Assembly: GCF_024519455.1 (NCBI RefSeq)
Contig: NZ_JALJRY010000015.1
Location: 186,001 to 250,000, forward strand
Origin: Streptomyces sp. STR69
GTDB lineage: Bacteria; Actinomycetota; Actinomycetes; Streptomycetales; Streptomycetaceae
Length of the DNA stretch: 64,000 nt
Direction of reading: 5' to 3'
Shown: piece by piece, positions 51,328 to 59,765 of the stretch
How the letters are laid out: each line of letters starts with the position of its first letter
Numbering within the stretch: the first letter of the stretch is position 1
Notes under the pieces: generated by a model
Seen by the model: only the letters and a program-made list of their open reading frames with translations
Database searches by the model: none
Told to the model about the DNA's origin: nothing
Made by a program: the position numbers and the translations under genes

Positions 51328-52254
51328 ATGCCGAAGGCATACGTCTTCACGCGATACGGGGGACCTGAAACGGAGGCGCTCGCAGAGGTCGACCGGCCGA
51401 GTCCCGGTCCCGGTGAAGTCCTTGTCGCGGTGCGCGTGGCCGGGGTGAACCCGGTCGACTGGAAGCTGCGCACCGGCTACCGGCGGCCCGGCGAGACGGA
51501 TACGCGCACGTTCCCCGCGGTCTTCGGGAGCGAGGTCTCCGGGACCGTGGCGGAGACAGGCGCCGATGTGGACGGGTTCGCCGTCGGCGACGAGGTCTTC
51601 GGCAACACGGTGGCCGGCGGTTATGCCGAGTACGCCCTGCTGCCCGCGACGGTCACCGCGCACAAGCCCGCGGAGCTGTCCTTCGAGGACGCCGCCACAC
51701 TGCCGGTCGCGGCGGCGACCGCCTTCGACGGCGCCCGTCAGCTCGACCTGCCGGCCGGCGCGACCGTGCTGGTCACCGGCGCGGGCGGCGGTGTCGGCTC
51801 CGCGGCCGTACAGATCGCCCGTGCCCTCGGACTGCGTGCCGTGGGCGTGGCGAGCGAGAGCAAGAAGGACTTCGTGGAGTCGCTGGGCGCGGTCCACGTC
51901 CCGTCCGGACCCGACCTGGCCGTAAGGGTGCGGGCGGTCGCGCCGGACGGCGTCGACGGCGTCTACGACCTCGTCGGCGGCGAGGTGCTCGCCGAGGCCG
52001 CGACCCTGCTCACCGACCCCACGAAGCTGATCACCGCCGGGGCCCCCGCACCCGAGGTCGAGAAGCTCGGCGGGGCCCGCGTCGAACGCGCCCGCACCGC
52101 GGCCGTCCTCGACGAGGTCGCGCGGCTCGTGGTGGGCGGCCGACTGGATCCGCACGTCACGCAGACCTTCCCGCTCGATCGGGCGGGCGAGGCCCTGCGG
52201 ACCGTCGAGGACGGCCACGCGCGCGGCAAGATCGTGATCGAGGTCACCGCATGA
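51328..52254 (+). CDS. NADP-dependent quinone-oxidoreductase-like MDR protein
   Basis: Zinc-free MDR enzyme of 308 residues, ATG 51328 behind GAGGGAG. N-terminal GroES fold with RVAGVNPVDWKLRTGY, nucleotide loop TGAGGGVGSAAVQIARALG, C-terminal GEALRTVEDGHARGKIVIEV. It reduces quinones or enones with NADPH. ATGA overlap with the acetyltransferase gene. The 226-base upstream gap shows no clear operator. Confidence 0.88.
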   Translation: MPKAYVFTRYGGPETEALAEVDRPSPGPGEVLVAVRVAGVNPVDWKLRTGYRRPGETDTRTFPAVFGSEVSGTVAETGADVDGFAVGDEVFGNTVAGGYAEYALLPATVTAHKPAELSFEDAATLPVAAATAFDGARQLDLPAGATVLVTGAGGGVGSAAVQIARALGLRAVGVASESKKDFVESLGAVHVPSGPDLAVRVRAVAPDGVDGVYDLVGGEVLAEAATLLTDPTKLITAGAPAPEVEKLGGARVERARTAAVLDEVARLVVGGRLDPHVTQTFPLDRAGEALRTVEDGHARGKIVIEVTA

Positions 52255-52982
52255 GCACGTCCGACGAACGCGTCCTCGACAACCCCGCCCGCGCCGCCCT
52301 CACCGGACCGCACGCCCACTTCGCCGAGCGGCGCGGCCGGGTCCTGCGCTACCCGGTCGACGTGACCCCGTGGCTGGCCCTGCCCGACGTGCCCGACGTG
52401 CCCGACGCCGACGACTGGGCGGACGTCGCCGCGCTCGCCGGGCCCGGCGCGGAGATCCCGCTGCTGGGCTTCCGGGGCCGGGTCCCGGACGACTGGGAGA
52501 TCACCTTCGACATCGACGGTGTGCAGATGGTGGACGACGGGATGACCGCCGCACCGGACCCGGAGGCGATCATCCTCGGTCCGGCCGACGTCCCCGAGAT
52601 GCTCGACCTGGTGGAGCGGACCAAGCCGGGCCCCTTCCTGCCCCGAACCGTCGAACTCGGCACCTACCTGGGCATCCGCCGCGACGGTGCCCTCGTCGCC
52701 ATGGCGGGCGAGCGTCTTCACCCGCCCGGCTGGACCGAGATCAGCGCCGTCTGCACCGACCCCTCCGTCCGCGGCGAGGGACTCGCGAGCCGTCTCATCC
52801 GGGCCGTCGCCCACGGCATCCGCGAACGCGGCGAGACCCCGTTCCTGCACACCGGTGCGGGCAACGCCACCGCGATACGGCTGTACGAGTCCCTCGGCTT
52901 CCGGCTGCGCCTTCGCACCGCGTTCCTCGCGGCACGGGCGCCGGAGCACCTGACCGAGACCCGGGCCGTCGGGGTGTCGTAG
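52251..52982 (+). CDS. GNAT-family N-acetyltransferase
   Basis: Acetyltransferase of 243 residues. The GNAT core is C-terminal (about 105-235): acetyl-CoA loop VCTDPSVRGEGLASRLIRAV, then LHTGAGNATAIRLYESLGFRLRLRTAF of the FR47-like type. The N-terminal 95 residues (FAERRGRVLRYP, an in-register repeat LPDVPDVPD near residue 45) look like a GNAT-associated domain. Acceptor unknown. Coupled to the upstream oxidoreductase. Confidence 0.88.
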   Translation: MSTSDERVLDNPARAALTGPHAHFAERRGRVLRYPVDVTPWLALPDVPDVPDADDWADVAALAGPGAEIPLLGFRGRVPDDWEITFDIDGVQMVDDGMTAAPDPEAIILGPADVPEMLDLVERTKPGPFLPRTVELGTYLGIRRDGALVAMAGERLHPPGWTEISAVCTDPSVRGEGLASRLIRAVAHGIRERGETPFLHTGAGNATAIRLYESLGFRLRLRTAFLAARAPEHLTETRAVGVS

Positions 52983-52992
52983 GCCCGGCTCT

Positions 52993-53436
52993 TCAGTTCT
53001 CCTCGGCGGGAGCCTCGCCCGACCACGCGTTGTAGCGCTCCAGGTAGCCGGCGAACCGCTGCAGATCCTCCTCCGGCCAGTCCGCCAGCCGCTCACGGAA
53101 GGCGGCCTGGCGGTTCTCGGTGACCTGGGCGAGGATCCGGCGGCCGGCGTCGGTCAGATGCAGGACCTGGACGCGGTGGTCCTCGGGATCAGCACGCCGT
53201 TCGATGAGACCGGCGCGCTCCAGGGCGGCGACCTGGCGGCTGACCGTGGACTTGTCCAGGGCGTAGTGCGCGGCCAGGTCGGTGGCCCGGCGGCCGTCGC
53301 GCTCCTCCAGATGACTGAGCAGGGTGTAGGACACCAGGGACAGTTCGGGGTGCAGCCGGCCCGCTGAGGCCCGGGCGCGCCGCGCGAAGGCCGTCATCTC
53401 GCGCTGGATGGTCTCCACGGCCCGGTCCGTTCGCAC
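52993..53436 (-). CDS. MarR-family transcriptional regulator
   Basis: MarR repressor of 147 residues, GTG 53436 with AAGGAG eight bases upstream. DNA-binding helices RRATDLAAHYALDKSTVSRQVAALERAGLI and the wing RRADPEDHRVQVLHLT (DPEDxR motif). C-terminal helices form the dimer. It converges on the acetyltransferase gene and may control it together with the quinone oxidoreductase. A GTTG-N7-CAAC repeat lies upstream. Confidence 0.9.
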   Translation of the reverse strand: MRTDRAVETIQREMTAFARRARASAGRLHPELSLVSYTLLSHLEERDGRRATDLAAHYALDKSTVSRQVAALERAGLIERRADPEDHRVQVLHLTDAGRRILAQVTENRQAAFRERLADWPEEDLQRFAGYLERYNAWSGEAPAEEN

Positions 53437-53457
53437 TGCGTCTCCTTCGCTGTCCTG

Positions 53458-53472
53458 GTTGCACACTACAAC
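53458..53472. promoter_or_regulatory. Short candidate MarR site
   Basis: GTTG (53458-53461), 7 bases, CAAC (53469-53472), 22 bases upstream of the marR start. Size fits a MarR operator, but the arms are short. Confidence 0.3.
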
Positions 53473-53559
53473 TCAGTGGGGAGCCCGGCTCCTCGTCGAT
53501 CCGGTGCTTCGGGTAGTGTTGCCCTCCGGTCGCGGACGTCCGCGACCCTGAACTCCCGG

Positions 53560-53675
53560 GAGGTGAGACCCATTTCCGCTGTGTCATGCCGGGTGCTCTC
53601 ACCTCAGGACGGATCGGATCACCGATAGCAGGTGACCGCGAGAGCGCCCTTCGGCAACCTTCCGAAAGGCTCTCG
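53560..53675 (+). promoter_or_regulatory. Three-hairpin structured leader before the HemK-like gene
   Basis: Three perfect stems follow each other: gaggtgaga (53560-53568) with tctcacctc (53597-53605); atcgg (53613-53617) with ccgat (53622-53626); cgagagc (53639-53645) with gctctcg (53669-53675), the last with an inner TCGG/CCGA pairing. The third stem ends six bases before the ATG and buries the only AAAGG ribosome binding site. This is the architecture of a translational switch, but I cannot match it to a known riboswitch class. Confidence 0.55.
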
Positions 53676-53681
53676 GCTTCC

Positions 53682-54485
53682 ATGCCTCCTCTTTCCCCCG
53701 TTTCCCCCGCCTCCGTCGTCGCCGCGCTCCGTGCCGCGGGCTGTGTCTTCGCCGAGGACGAGGCGCAGCTCATCCTCGCCGCCGCCCGCACCCCGGACGA
53801 GGCCGCCGCCATGGTGGACCGCCGTGTCGCGGGCCTGCCCCTCGAACTCGTCGTCGGCCACGCCGAGTTCAGGGGCCTGCGCATCACCGTGGAACCCGGC
53901 GTGTTCGTGCCCCGCCGCCGTACCGAGTTCCTCGTCGAGCAGGCCCTCGCCCACGCACCGGACGCGTCCGTCGTCGTGGACCTGTGCTGCGGTTCCGGCG
54001 CGGTCGGCGCGGCCCTCGCCGCCGCCCTCGGCCAAGTCGAACTGCACGCCGCCGACATCGACCCCGCCGCCACGCGCTGCGCCCGCCGCAATGTCGCCGC
54101 CTTCGGCGGGGAGGTCCACATGGGCGACCTGTTCGCCGCGCTGCCCGGTGAGTTGCGCGGGCGCGTCGACATCCTCGCGGCCAACGTGCCCTACGTCCCC
54201 AGCGGCGAGGTCGGCTTTCTGCCCGCGGAGGCTCGTGAGCACGAGCCGCTGGTCGCGCTGGACGGCGGCGCGGACGGCCTCGACATACTCCGCGAGGTCG
54301 CCGCCGGCGCACCCGACTGGCTCGCCCCCGCCGGCTGTCTGGTCGTCGAGACCAGCGAGCGTCAACTCCCGTCAGCGGTCGAGGCGTTCAGAAGCGCGGG
54401 TCTGGAGACGCGGGCGGCCTACTCCGAGGAGCTGTACGCGAACGTCGTGATCGGTGTCGGGCCGGCCGGCGCGGTCAGGTCGTAG
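53682..54485 (+). CDS. HemK/PrmC-like protein-glutamine N5-methyltransferase homologue
   Basis: SAM-dependent methyltransferase of 267 residues from ATG 53682. It shows the HemK layout: N-terminal helical domain, EPGVFVPRRRTEFLV before motif I, motif I VVDLCCGSGAVG (98-109), AADIDPAA, and the active-site tetrapeptide NVPY (168-171) in place of the canonical NPPY. The RREF-type Glu/Arg segment is also kept. True PrmC methylates release factors; the NVPY change and shorter length suggest a paralogue with another substrate. The gene overlaps the convergent membrane protein gene by 11 bp. Confidence 0.85.
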   Translation: MPPLSPVSPASVVAALRAAGCVFAEDEAQLILAAARTPDEAAAMVDRRVAGLPLELVVGHAEFRGLRITVEPGVFVPRRRTEFLVEQALAHAPDASVVVDLCCGSGAVGAALAAALGQVELHAADIDPAATRCARRNVAAFGGEVHMGDLFAALPGELRGRVDILAANVPYVPSGEVGFLPAEAREHEPLVALDGGADGLDILREVAAGAPDWLAPAGCLVVETSERQLPSAVEAFRSAGLETRAAYSEELYANVVIGVGPAGAVRS

Positions 54486-55206
54486 CGCCACTGCCGGACG
54501 GGCTGGGCGAAGGTGAACCGTTCGGGCCGCCGCGTCCCCAGGGGCCGTGGCCGCCCTGGAACCCGCCCGGTCCGCCCTGGCCCTTGCGGTCGAGGGTGCC
54601 CGTGAAGGCCCGGTCGGCGGTCCTGGTGCCGCTGTCGGAGCGGGTGCCGATCAGGGAGGCGGTGTCGCCCTTCTTGAGCGCGGCGGAGTTCTGGGCCGTG
54701 GCATCGGAACTCACGGTCCAGGTCCACGAGGTCCCGTCGTCGCTCTGGACGGTGACCTGGTCGCCGTCCACCTTCGTGACCGTTCCGCGCTGCCAGATCC
54801 GTACGACCCACTTGCCGGTGGAGTCGTCCTTGACCGTCGCCTCGCCGTGCACGGCCTTGCCGCCGACCCCGAACCCGAACCACATGCCGCCCCCGTGCCG
54901 GAAGCCGGGCCCACCGGGCGAGGGCGAACCGGACGGCGCGGGGGACCCGGCGGCGGGCACCGCGGCGCTGCCCGAATTCCCTGAGGTCGCCGCGTAGGCG
55001 ACGCTTCCGCCCAGCGCGAGCACACCCACGGTGACCGCTGCGATGACCGCCCGGGCCCGCTTCGAACGCCGCCGCCACAGCCGGTCGAGACCGTGGTCCC
55101 GCTCGGCCCCGCCGGGTCCGGCGAGCACCTCCCACTCGGGTGCGTGGTCCGGCATCGGCGGTATCGCCCCGGCGCTGTGGTCGTCGTGTTCAGGGTCGTG
55201 CGTCAC
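54475..55206 (-). CDS. Single-pass membrane protein with extracellular beta domain
   Basis: Protein of 243 residues from GTG 55206 (GGGAG upstream). An acidic cytoplasmic N-terminus (about 1-45), a membrane helix (residues about 55-75, ARAVIAAVTVGVLALGGSVAYAA), a Ser/Pro/Gly linker, a small beta domain near 115-190 (GEATVKDD, RGTVTKVDGDQVTVQSDDG, an OB/DUF5666-like strand pattern) and a Gly/Pro-rich tail (GGPGGFQGGHGPWGRGG). The beta domain resembles DUF5666-type extracellular domains. Function unknown. Confidence 0.78.
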   Translation of the reverse strand: MTHDPEHDDHSAGAIPPMPDHAPEWEVLAGPGGAERDHGLDRLWRRRSKRARAVIAAVTVGVLALGGSVAYAATSGNSGSAAVPAAGSPAPSGSPSPGGPGFRHGGGMWFGFGVGGKAVHGEATVKDDSTGKWVVRIWQRGTVTKVDGDQVTVQSDDGTSWTWTVSSDATAQNSAALKKGDTASLIGTRSDSGTRTADRAFTGTLDRKGQGGPGGFQGGHGPWGRGGPNGSPSPSPSGSGATT

Positions 55207-55332
55207 GGCTCGCTCCCTCGGCCCGGGCGCCCGGCATCCCACGGCACGCCTCCCTGTGATTCTCGACTCCCCCCGATAAGGAACAGGTAACGGCTCCCTG
55301 TGAATCCGGGGGCGGGCTCGCCCGGGTCTTTA

Positions 55333-55371
55333 TGCAACTAGTTGCACAAACGCGGTCCCGTCCTCTACAAA
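55333..55371 (+). promoter_or_regulatory. Perfect palindromic operator overlapping the fadH-like promoter
   Basis: TGCAACTAGTTGCA at 55333-55346 is a perfect 14-bp palindrome. It overlaps a possible -35 TTGCAC (55342-55347), 18 bases, -10 TACAAA (55366-55371), 31 bases before the reductase start. The PadR regulator encoded downstream is the likely ligand. Confidence 0.7.
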
Positions 55372-55401
55372 AGAGGCACGACACCGCGCACGGAGGGCCC
55401 G

Positions 55402-57417
55402 ATGAGCCGTTACCCGCACCTGCTGAACCCCCTCGACCTGGGCTTCACCACACTGCCCAACCGGGTCCTCATGGGCTCCATGCACATAGGCCTGGAAGAG
55501 GCCGAGCGCGGTTTCGAGCGCATGGCGGAGTTCTACGCGGCCCGCGCGCGGGGCGGCGTCGGCCTGATCGTCACCGGCGGTATCGCGCCCAACGAGGCCG
55601 GCCGGCCCTACGAGGGCGGCGCCAAGCTGACCACCGACGCCGAGGCCGCCCAGCACGCCGGGATCACCGCCGCCGTGCACCGCGAGGGCGGCCGGATCGC
55701 GATGCAGATCCTGCACTTCGGCCGGTACGCCTACCACCGGGACCTCGTCGCGCCGAGCCCCCTCCAGGCGCCGATCAGCCCGTTCCCGCCCCGCGCACTC
55801 ACCGACGACGAGGTCGAGCAGACCATCGAGGACTACGTCCGCACGGCCCGCCTCGCCCGGCAGGCCGGCTACGACGGCGTCGAGATCATGGGCTCCGAGG
55901 GTTACCTCGTCAACGAGTTCATCGCCGCGCAGACCAACCACCGCGACGACCGCTGGGGCGGCTCCTACGAGAACCGCATGCGCTTCCCCGTCGAGATCGT
56001 GCGCCGGGTGCGCGAGGCGGTCGGCGAGGACTTCATCATCGTCTACCGGCTGTCCATGCTGGACCTCGTGCCCGGCGGCTCCACACTCGACGAAGTCATC
56101 AGGCTGGCCAAGGCGGTTGAGGCAGCCGGGGCGACCATCATCAACACCGGCATCGGCTGGCACGAGGCGCGCATCCCGACCATCGCGACCTCGGTGCCGC
56201 GCGGTGCGTACACCTGGGTGACCAAGAAGCTGATGGGCGCGGTGTCCATTCCGCTCGTCACCACCAACCGCATCAACACCCCTGAACTGGCAGAGCAGTT
56301 GCTCGCCGACGGATACGCCGACATGGTGTCGATGGCCCGCCCGATGCTCGCCGACCCGGACTTCGTCGCCAAGGCCGCCGCCGGCCGCTCCGACGCCATC
56401 AACACCTGCATCGGCTGCAACCAGGCCTGCCTCGACCACACCTTCAGCGGGAAGATCACCTCCTGCCTGGTCAACCCGCGCGCCTGCCACGAGACCGAAC
56501 TCGTCCTCGCCCCAACGCGGTTGCGCAAACGCGTCGCGGTCGTCGGCGCCGGCCCGGCGGGACTCGCCTGCGCGGTCTCCGCCGCCGAACGCGGCCACCA
56601 GGTCACGCTGTACGACGCCGCGAACGAGATCGGCGGCCAGCTCAACGTCGCCCGACAGGTCCCCGGCAAGCAGGAGTTCGACGAGACGCTGCGCTACTTC
56701 CGCACGCGGCTCGACGAGCACGAGGTGGACGTACGCCTCAACACCCCTGTAACAGCAGATGACTTGGAGGACTACGACGAGATCGTCGTCGCCACCGGAG
56801 TCACCCCGCGCACCCCCGACATCCCCGGCGTCGACCACCCCAGCGTCATCGGCTACCTCGACGTCCTGCGCGACCGGGTCCCCGTCGGCGACCGCGTCGC
56901 GATCCTCGGCGCGGGCGGCATCGGCTTCGACGTCGCCGAGTTCCTCACGGACGGCGGCGACAAGGCGAGCGAGGACCCGGAGACGTACTTCCGCGCCTGG
57001 GGCGTCGACATGGACTACGCGGCCCCCGGCGGCCTCACCGCACCCGAGCGGCCCGCCCCGCCGCGCAGCGTCCACCTCCTCCAGCGCAAGGCGACCAAGG
57101 TCGGCGCCGGACTCGGCAAGACCACCGGCTGGATCCACCGCGCCGAACTCAAACACCGGGGCGTCACCATGGTCCCCGGTGTCCAGTACGACCTGATCGA
57201 CGACGCCGGACTGCACGTCACCGTGGGCGAGGAGAGCACGGTCCTCGCCGTCGACACGATCGTGCTGTGCACCGGACAGGACCCGCGCCGCGACCTCTAC
57301 GACCAACTGGCCGCCGCCGGACGCAGCGTGCATCTGATCGGCGGTGCCGACGTGGCCGCCGAACTGGACGCCAAACGGGCCATCAAGCAGGGCACCGAGG
57401 TCGCCGCCGCACTCTGA
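55402..57417 (+). CDS. FadH-like NADH:flavin oxidoreductase/2,4-dienoyl-CoA reductase family
   Basis: Three-cofactor enzyme of 671 residues from ATG 55402 (GGAGGG upstream). An FMN-binding TIM barrel (1-330; HFGRYAYHRD, GSEGYLVNEFIAAQTNHRDDRWGGSYENRMRF) is followed by the 4Fe-4S cysteines Cys336, Cys339, Cys343 and Cys355, then an FAD/NAD(P) domain (VAVVGAGPAGLACAVSAAERGH, IVLCTGQDP). It reduces conjugated double bonds of dienoyl-CoA or related enones and trimethylamine-like substrates in relatives. Beside a PadR gene; palindrome upstream. The family is secure, substrate not. Confidence 0.9.
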   Translation: MSRYPHLLNPLDLGFTTLPNRVLMGSMHIGLEEAERGFERMAEFYAARARGGVGLIVTGGIAPNEAGRPYEGGAKLTTDAEAAQHAGITAAVHREGGRIAMQILHFGRYAYHRDLVAPSPLQAPISPFPPRALTDDEVEQTIEDYVRTARLARQAGYDGVEIMGSEGYLVNEFIAAQTNHRDDRWGGSYENRMRFPVEIVRRVREAVGEDFIIVYRLSMLDLVPGGSTLDEVIRLAKAVEAAGATIINTGIGWHEARIPTIATSVPRGAYTWVTKKLMGAVSIPLVTTNRINTPELAEQLLADGYADMVSMARPMLADPDFVAKAAAGRSDAINTCIGCNQACLDHTFSGKITSCLVNPRACHETELVLAPTRLRKRVAVVGAGPAGLACAVSAAERGHQVTLYDAANEIGGQLNVARQVPGKQEFDETLRYFRTRLDEHEVDVRLNTPVTADDLEDYDEIVVATGVTPRTPDIPGVDHPSVIGYLDVLRDRVPVGDRVAILGAGGIGFDVAEFLTDGGDKASEDPETYFRAWGVDMDYAAPGGLTAPERPAPPRSVHLLQRKATKVGAGLGKTTGWIHRAELKHRGVTMVPGVQYDLIDDAGLHVTVGEESTVLAVDTIVLCTGQDPRRDLYDQLAAAGRSVHLIGGADVAAELDAKRAIKQGTEVAAAL

Positions 57418-57439
57418 GAGCCGTCCCTAGGATGACCCC

Positions 57440-57976
57440 ATGTCACTCCCGCACGCGATCCTCACCGCCCTTCTGGAGAAGCCGTCCTCGGGGCTGGAGC
57501 TGACCCGGCGCTTCGACAAGTCGATCGGCTACTTCTGGTCGGCGACACATCAGCAGATCTATCGCGAGCTGGGAAGACTGGAGGCCGAGGGCCAGATCCG
57601 GGCGCTCGCGTCCGAGCAGCCTGCCCGCGGCCAGAAGAAGAGCTACGAGGTCCTGCCCGCGGGCCGTGCCGAACTGGCCCGCTGGACCGCGTCCTCCCAG
57701 GACCCCAAGCCGCTGCGCGACACGATGCTGCTGCGGCTGCGCGCGGCGGCGGTGGTCGGCACGGACGGCATCGAGGCCGACCTGCGCCGCCATCTCGACC
57801 TGCACCGGCGGCAGTTGGCGGAGTACGAGGAGATCGAGAAGCACGACTTCCCGCCCGACAGGGACAGCCCCCAGGACCGGCTGCGGCACCTCGTGCTGCG
57901 CGCGGGCATCGACCTGGAGACCTTCTGGACGCAGTGGCTCACACACGCGATCGAGGAGTTCGCCGAGTTGCCGTAG
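57440..57976 (+). CDS. PadR-family transcriptional regulator
   Basis: PadR repressor of 178 residues, 22 bases after the reductase stop. Winged helix SLPHAILTALLEKPSSGLELTRRFDKSIGYFWSATHQQIYRELGRLEAEGQIRA and the C-terminal Vir-like helices ending in WLTHAIEEFAELP. Being the second gene of the operon, it probably represses its own transcription from the palindrome at 55333-55346 until an aromatic or enone ligand binds. Confidence 0.9.
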   Translation: MSLPHAILTALLEKPSSGLELTRRFDKSIGYFWSATHQQIYRELGRLEAEGQIRALASEQPARGQKKSYEVLPAGRAELARWTASSQDPKPLRDTMLLRLRAAAVVGTDGIEADLRRHLDLHRRQLAEYEEIEKHDFPPDRDSPQDRLRHLVLRAGIDLETFWTQWLTHAIEEFAELP

Positions 57977-57985
57977 GACATGGGG

Positions 57986-58014
57986 GAGGGGCCGCCGGTG
58001 GCCGGCGGCCCCTC
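57986..58014. terminator. Strong bidirectional terminator
   Basis: Perfect 13-bp stem (gaggggccgccgg at 57986-57998, ccggcggcccctc at 58002-58014) with a 3-base loop, between the converging PadR gene and the surface-protein gene. Confidence 0.88.
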
Positions 58015-58043
58015 AACCGTGGGGAAGTGAGGACGTGGGACGG

Positions 58044-58589
58044 TCAGAGTCGGTAGGGCTTGGCGCGTCTGCGCAGGAACCAGGCCGTCGCAATGACGCC
58101 GGTTCCCACCAGGCCCGCGCCGACTCCCAGGGTGAGCGGGCCGTAGTCCTTCGTGGCCCCGCCGAGCCCACCCATGACACCGCGCGAGGGCGAGGCCGTC
58201 GCGGTGACCCTGGGGGTCGCGGCGGCGGAGACGATCACGGACTGGGTGCCCGCGGGCGTAGTGGCGTTCTGGCACATGACGATGACGGTGTAGGTGCCCG
58301 GAGTGACGTTCGTCCAGGCGGTGGACTGGCTGACGGTGGTGCCCGCCAGGGTCGCCTTCCGCCCCTCGGCGAAGCTCGCCTGGCTGCTGGTGAGCAGTGA
58401 GCCGGTGCCCCAGACGCCGGTGGTGCGGTTCTGGGAACACGAGCTGGTCGTGACCGAGACGGTGGTCCCGGTGGTGCTCACGGAAATCCCCGAGGCCGCG
58501 CCGGCGGGGCCGGCGGTGAGGGCGAGGGGGAGAGCGGCGGCGGCTGTCACGGTCAGGCCGGAGCGGAGTAGGAGCTGAAAAGTGCGCAT
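58044..58589 (-). CDS. Small secreted, C-terminally membrane-anchored protein
   Basis: Protein of 181 residues from ATG 58589 (GGAGGG upstream). Signal peptide residues 1-30 (LTVTAAAALPLALTAGPAGA), an Ig/beta-sandwich-like domain rich in Thr and Ser with two Cys (TTSSCSQN, IVMCQN) probably in a disulfide, and a C-terminal helix GPLTLGVGAGLVGTGVIATAWF followed by RRRAKPYRL. No LPxTG motif is present, so anchoring is by the helix. Function unknown; family widespread in Streptomyces surface proteins. Confidence 0.78.
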   Translation of the reverse strand: MRTFQLLLRSGLTVTAAAALPLALTAGPAGAASGISVSTTGTTVSVTTSSCSQNRTTGVWGTGSLLTSSQASFAEGRKATLAGTTVSQSTAWTNVTPGTYTVIVMCQNATTPAGTQSVIVSAAATPRVTATASPSRGVMGGLGGATKDYGPLTLGVGAGLVGTGVIATAWFLRRRAKPYRL

Positions 58590-58820
58590 GGGACTGCCCT
58601 CCAACGGCACGGTTGGCGGAACATCCCTTGCGCCGCCGGGATCGGGAAACGGCCGTGCTGCCTCCAAGGAAGCCAACGTGCCCCCGGCCCGTCCCGCACC
58701 CGGACGGCGACCGGGCAGGTGACGGATTCCTTCGTCCGGCCCAGGGGTGGTGTGGGGGCAGGGGGTGGACGGGCCTGCGCGGGTTCATCGTCTGGGTGTG
58801 GGCTCACCACATGTGTGGGC

Positions 58821-59765
58821 TCACCATGTGGGCGCCACACGGAGCAGCCGCTCCTGTACGAGCGTGATGTGCGGGTTGTCCGGAGAGCCGGGGCGGCGGG
58901 TGAGATACGAGGTGTTGATCGGCGGGTCCTCGGGTGTCAGCAGCGGCACCAGCGCGCCGGACGCCAGTTCGTCCAGGCAGAGATACCGGGGGAGCACGGT
59001 GATCCCGGCACCCGCCACGACCGCCGCCAGCACCCCGCGCAGATCGGGCACCGTGATCGCGGCCTGCCCGCCGAGCCGGGTACCGAACACGTGGCGCCAA
59101 TAGCGCCGGGCGATCGGCAGATCCTCCGCGTACGACACGAGGGGCACCCCGCGCAGCGCGGCGGGCCCCTCCGCCGCGACCCGCCCGGCGCCGATGCGCT
59201 CCGCCCACGCGGGCGCGGCGAGCAGCACGAACTCCTCGTCCGCCAGCGGCTCCCAGGTCAGCGTCCGCCCGCGCGGCCGGGCGGTGGCGATCACCAGGTC
59301 GAAACGGCCGCCCCGCAGCCCGTCGAGGAGGTCGTCCGTCAGCCCCGGGCTGACCCGCAGCCGTACGCCCTCCTCGGTCAGCGGTGCCAGGGCGGGCAGC
59401 ACCCGGGTGCACAGCAGCTCGGCCGGTCCCGCGACCTGCACGGGCTCCGGGGGCTGGTCGGTGCCGAGGGCGGCGCGGTCCGCCACGACGGCGAGCTCGT
59501 CCAGGGGTGCCGCGACCTGCGCGGCCAGCTGGTCCGCCACCGAGGTCGGCACGACACCGCGCGACCGCCGCTCGAACAGCTCCCGGCCCAACTGCTCCTC
59601 CAGCGACCGGACATGAGTCGTCACCGTCGGCTGCGACAGCCCGAGCAGCCGTCCCGCCGCCGTGAACGAACCGGCCCGGTGCACGGCGAGGAACGTGCGC
59701 AGGAGGGAGAGGTCGAGCGGCCCCGCCGGGCTATGGGTCTCCCTATGGGCATCCCTATGGGTCAT
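58821..59765 (-). CDS. LysR-family transcriptional regulator with repeat-containing N-terminus
   Basis: LysR protein of 314 residues. HTH residues about 18-75 (LDLSLLRTFLAVHRAGSFTAAGRLLGLSQPTVTTHVRSLEEQLGRELFER), effector domain from about 105. The first 15 residues (MTHRDAHRETHSPAG) come from 12-bp tandem repeats containing CCCATAGGGA and are not part of the family; they may be a regulatory DNA element included in the reading frame, but no other in-frame start exists before the HTH. The Fn3 lipoprotein gene lies 21 bases upstream in the same direction. Confidence 0.87.
   Translation of the reverse strand: MTHRDAHRETHSPAGPLDLSLLRTFLAVHRAGSFTAAGRLLGLSQPTVTTHVRSLEEQLGRELFERRSRGVVPTSVADQLAAQVAAPLDELAVVADRAALGTDQPPEPVQVAGPAELLCTRVLPALAPLTEEGVRLRVSPGLTDDLLDGLRGGRFDLVIATARPRGRTLTWEPLADEEFVLLAAPAWAERIGAGRVAAEGPAALRGVPLVSYAEDLPIARRYWRHVFGTRLGGQAAITVPDLRGVLAAVVAGAGITVLPRYLCLDELASGALVPLLTPEDPPINTSYLTRRPGSPDNPHITLVQERLLRVAPTW

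Noticed and set aside
53560..53675. Calling the leader a SAM riboswitch because it contains CGGCAACC and precedes a methyltransferase
   Set aside because: The conserved core of known SAM classes could not be aligned by eye; reported only as a structured leader.
55330..57333. 667-residue minus-strand frame antisense to the FadH-like gene
   Set aside because: Shadow frame; the opposite strand shows FMN, Fe-S and FAD motifs.
58797..58826. 13-bp direct repeat TGTGGGCTCACCA (58797-58809 and 58814-58826) as an attachment site or CRISPR-like element
   Set aside because: Only two copies, spaced 17 bases, overlapping a LysR stop codon; no integrase or cas gene nearby.
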